Of a stretch of DNA of 64,000 bases, positions 62,401 through 64,000 are shown one piece after another. The notes beneath the pieces were generated by a model that had not been told where the DNA came from, did no database searches, and saw nothing but the letters and a program-made list of their open reading frames with translations. The stretch's first letter is position 1; every line of letters begins with the position of its first letter. A program made the position numbers and the translations under genes. Location of the stretch: the NCBI GenBank assembly GCA_963966185.1, contig CAWZYM010000226.1, positions 160,001-224,000 of the forward strand. The letters run 5' to 3'. Source of the DNA: Rhabditoides inermis. Its lineage: Eukaryota; Nematoda; Chromadorea; Rhabditida; Rhabditidae.

Positions 62401-64000
62401 CTTGAGAAGCGAGACAGTCTCGCTTGAGAAACGAGAACACTCTCGCTTGAGAAGCGAGAACACTCTCGCTTGAGAAACGAGAACACTCTCGCTTGAGAAG
62501 CGAGAATACTCTCGCTTGAGACTTGAGAAGCGAGAACACTCTCGCTTGAGAAGTGAGAACACTCTCGTTCAGGAAGAGAGAACACTCTCGCTTGAGAAGC
62601 GAGAACACTCTCGCTTGAGAAGCGAGAATACTCTCGCTTGAGAAGCGAGAACACTCTCGCTTGAGAAGCGAGAACACTCTCGCTTGAGAAGCGAGAATAC
62701 TCTCGCTTGAGACTTGAGAAGCGAGAACACTCTCGCTTGAGAAGTGAGAACACTCTCGGCCAGGAAGAGAGAACACTCTCGCTTGAGAAGCGAGAACACT
62801 CTCGCTTGAGAAGCGAGAATACTCTTGCTTGAGAAGCGAGAACACTCTCGCTTGGGAAGCGAGATCGCTTGAGAAGCGAGAACATTCTCGCTTGAGAAGC
62901 GAGAACACTCTCGCTTGAGAAGCGAGAACATTCTCGCTTGAGAAGCGAGAACACTCTCGCTTGAGAAGCGAGAACACTGTCGCTTGATAAGCGAGAATAC
63001 TCTCGCTTGAGACTTGAGAAGCGAGAACACTTTCTCTTGAGAAGCGAGAACACTCTATCTTGAGAAGCGAGAATATTCTCGCTTGAGAAGCGAGAATACT
63101 CTCGCTTGAGAAGCGAGAACACCTTCTCTTGAGAAGCGAGAATATTCTCGCTTGAGAAGCGAGAATACTCTCCCTTGAGAATCGAGAACACTCTCGCTTG
63201 AGAAGCGAGAATACTCTCGCTTGAGACTTGAGAAGCGAGAACACTCTCGCTTGAGAAGCGAGAACACTCTCACTTGAGAAGCGAGAACACTATCTCGCTT
63301 GAGAAGCGAGAACACTCTCGCTTGAGAAGCGAGAACACTCTCGCTTGAGAAGCGAGAATACTCTCGCTTGAGACTTGAGAAGCGAGAACACTCTCGCTTG
63401 AGAAGTGAGAACACTCTCGTTCAGGAAGAGAGAACACTCTCGCTTGAGAAGCGAGAACACTCTCGCTTGAGAAGCGAGAATACTCTCGCTTGAGAAGCGA
63501 GAACACTCTCGCTTGAGAAGCGAGAACACTCTCGCTTGAGAAGCGAGAATACTCTCGCTTGAGACTTGAGAAGCGAGAACACTCTCGCTTGAGAAGTGAG
63601 AACACTCTCGGCCAGGAAGAGAGAACACTCTCGCTTGAGAAGCGAGAACACTCTCGCTTGAGAAGCGAGAATACTCTTGCTTGAGAAGCGAGAACACTCT
63701 CGCTTGGGAAGCGAGATCGCTTGAGAAGCGAGAACATTCTCGCTTGAGAAGCGAGAACACTCTCGCTTGAGAAGCGAGAACATTCTCGCTTGAGAAGCGA
63801 GAACACTCTCGCTTGAGAAGCGAGAACACTGTCGCTTGATAAGCGAGAATACTCTCGCTTGAGACTTGAGAAGCGAGAACACTTTCTCTTGAGAAGCGAG
63901 AACACTCTATCTTGAGAAGCGAGAATATTCTCGCTTGAGAAGCGAGAATACTCTCGCTTGAGAAGCGAGAACACCTTCTCTTGAGAAGCGAGAATATTCT

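Larger units (their letters stand above)
18667..64000. repeat. Satellite array of about 45.3 kb, 23-bp self-complementary unit
   Basis: The basic unit is 23 bp with core CTCGCTTGAGAAGCGAG, an exact 7-bp stem with loop GAG, joined by AA(C/T)ACT. About 1,970 units reach the window end without any other sequence. Recurrent variants: CGCTTGAGACTTGAGAAGCG (8-bp insertion), CTCGCTCAGGAAGAGAG, CGCTTGGGAAGCG, CTCTCTCTTGCGAAGCG, GAGATGTGAAGCG. Their fixed order defines higher-order repeats. The unit has no stop codon in any minus-strand frame, and 23 is not a multiple of 3. So minus frames of up to about 1,190 codons arise, with a 23-residue periodic product built on ASQARVFSLLKRECSRFSSE. I treat these as non-coding. 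Confidence 0.97.

Noticed and set aside
18509..64000. Dozens of minus-strand open frames of 200-1,190 codons (Ser/Arg/Phe-rich)
   Set aside because: All are translations of the 23-bp satellite in frames that contain no stop. They overlap each other in all three frames, share one 23-residue cycle and show no codon bias, start context or domain, so they are not annotated as genes.
18667..64000. CRISPR array or telomeric repeat
   Set aside because: Units are contiguous with no unique spacers, the gene context is eukaryotic, and the unit is unrelated to TTAGGC-type telomere repeats.

Overview
The window is eukaryotic and most likely from a nematode. Genes are split by many short introns (about 45-160 nt) with GT donors and TTTCAG/TTGCAG-like acceptors. 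The only recognisable proteins are CK1-group kinases of the tau-tubulin-kinase-like (TTBK-like) type, a group known to be greatly expanded in nematodes. The genus is not determinable from what I can read; a rhabditid or diplogastrid would fit.

Layout. (1) 1-4445, plus strand: a string of kinase domains with no start codon or intergenic gap between them: the C-lobe of domain 1 (window edge), a complete domain 2, a charged linker, a complete domain 3 and a C-terminal tail. This looks like one gene with tandem kinase domains, or a tandem gene cluster that has lost its boundaries. Domains 1 and 3 are recent duplicates, introns included (offset about 3,230 bp). Domain 2 and its linker carry a TGA and a 7-bp frameshifting duplication, and several exon edges are damaged at (CT)n tracts. 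(2) 5014-5452, minus strand: the C-lobe exons of a second, divergent kinase. (3) 5527-13108: about 7.6 kb of repeats: a terminal-repeat remnant, two tandem copies of a hairpin-headed element, a CT-rich minisatellite, a MITE with a 40-bp hairpin, and dispersed repeats. (4) 13109-15119, minus strand: N-lobe and catalytic-loop exons of a kinase that stops just after DFG. With block 2 it may be one gene split by the repeat block. Its first intron holds a palindromic pair of tRNA-derived SINE-like elements. (5) 15120-18666: nested inverted-repeat elements, GA-rich minisatellite and dispersed repeats, with no convincing gene. (6) 18667-64000 (window end): one continuous satellite of about 45 kb built from a 23-bp, nearly self-complementary unit, arranged in nested higher-order repeats (about 2.56, 2.64, 3.87 and 8.03 kb).

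The very long minus-strand reading frames in the last 45 kb follow from the stop-free 23-bp unit and are not annotated as genes. No rRNA, CRISPR array or convincing functional tRNA was found. Gene models were spliced by eye by comparing the three kinase repeats with each other; no transcript or database evidence was available.
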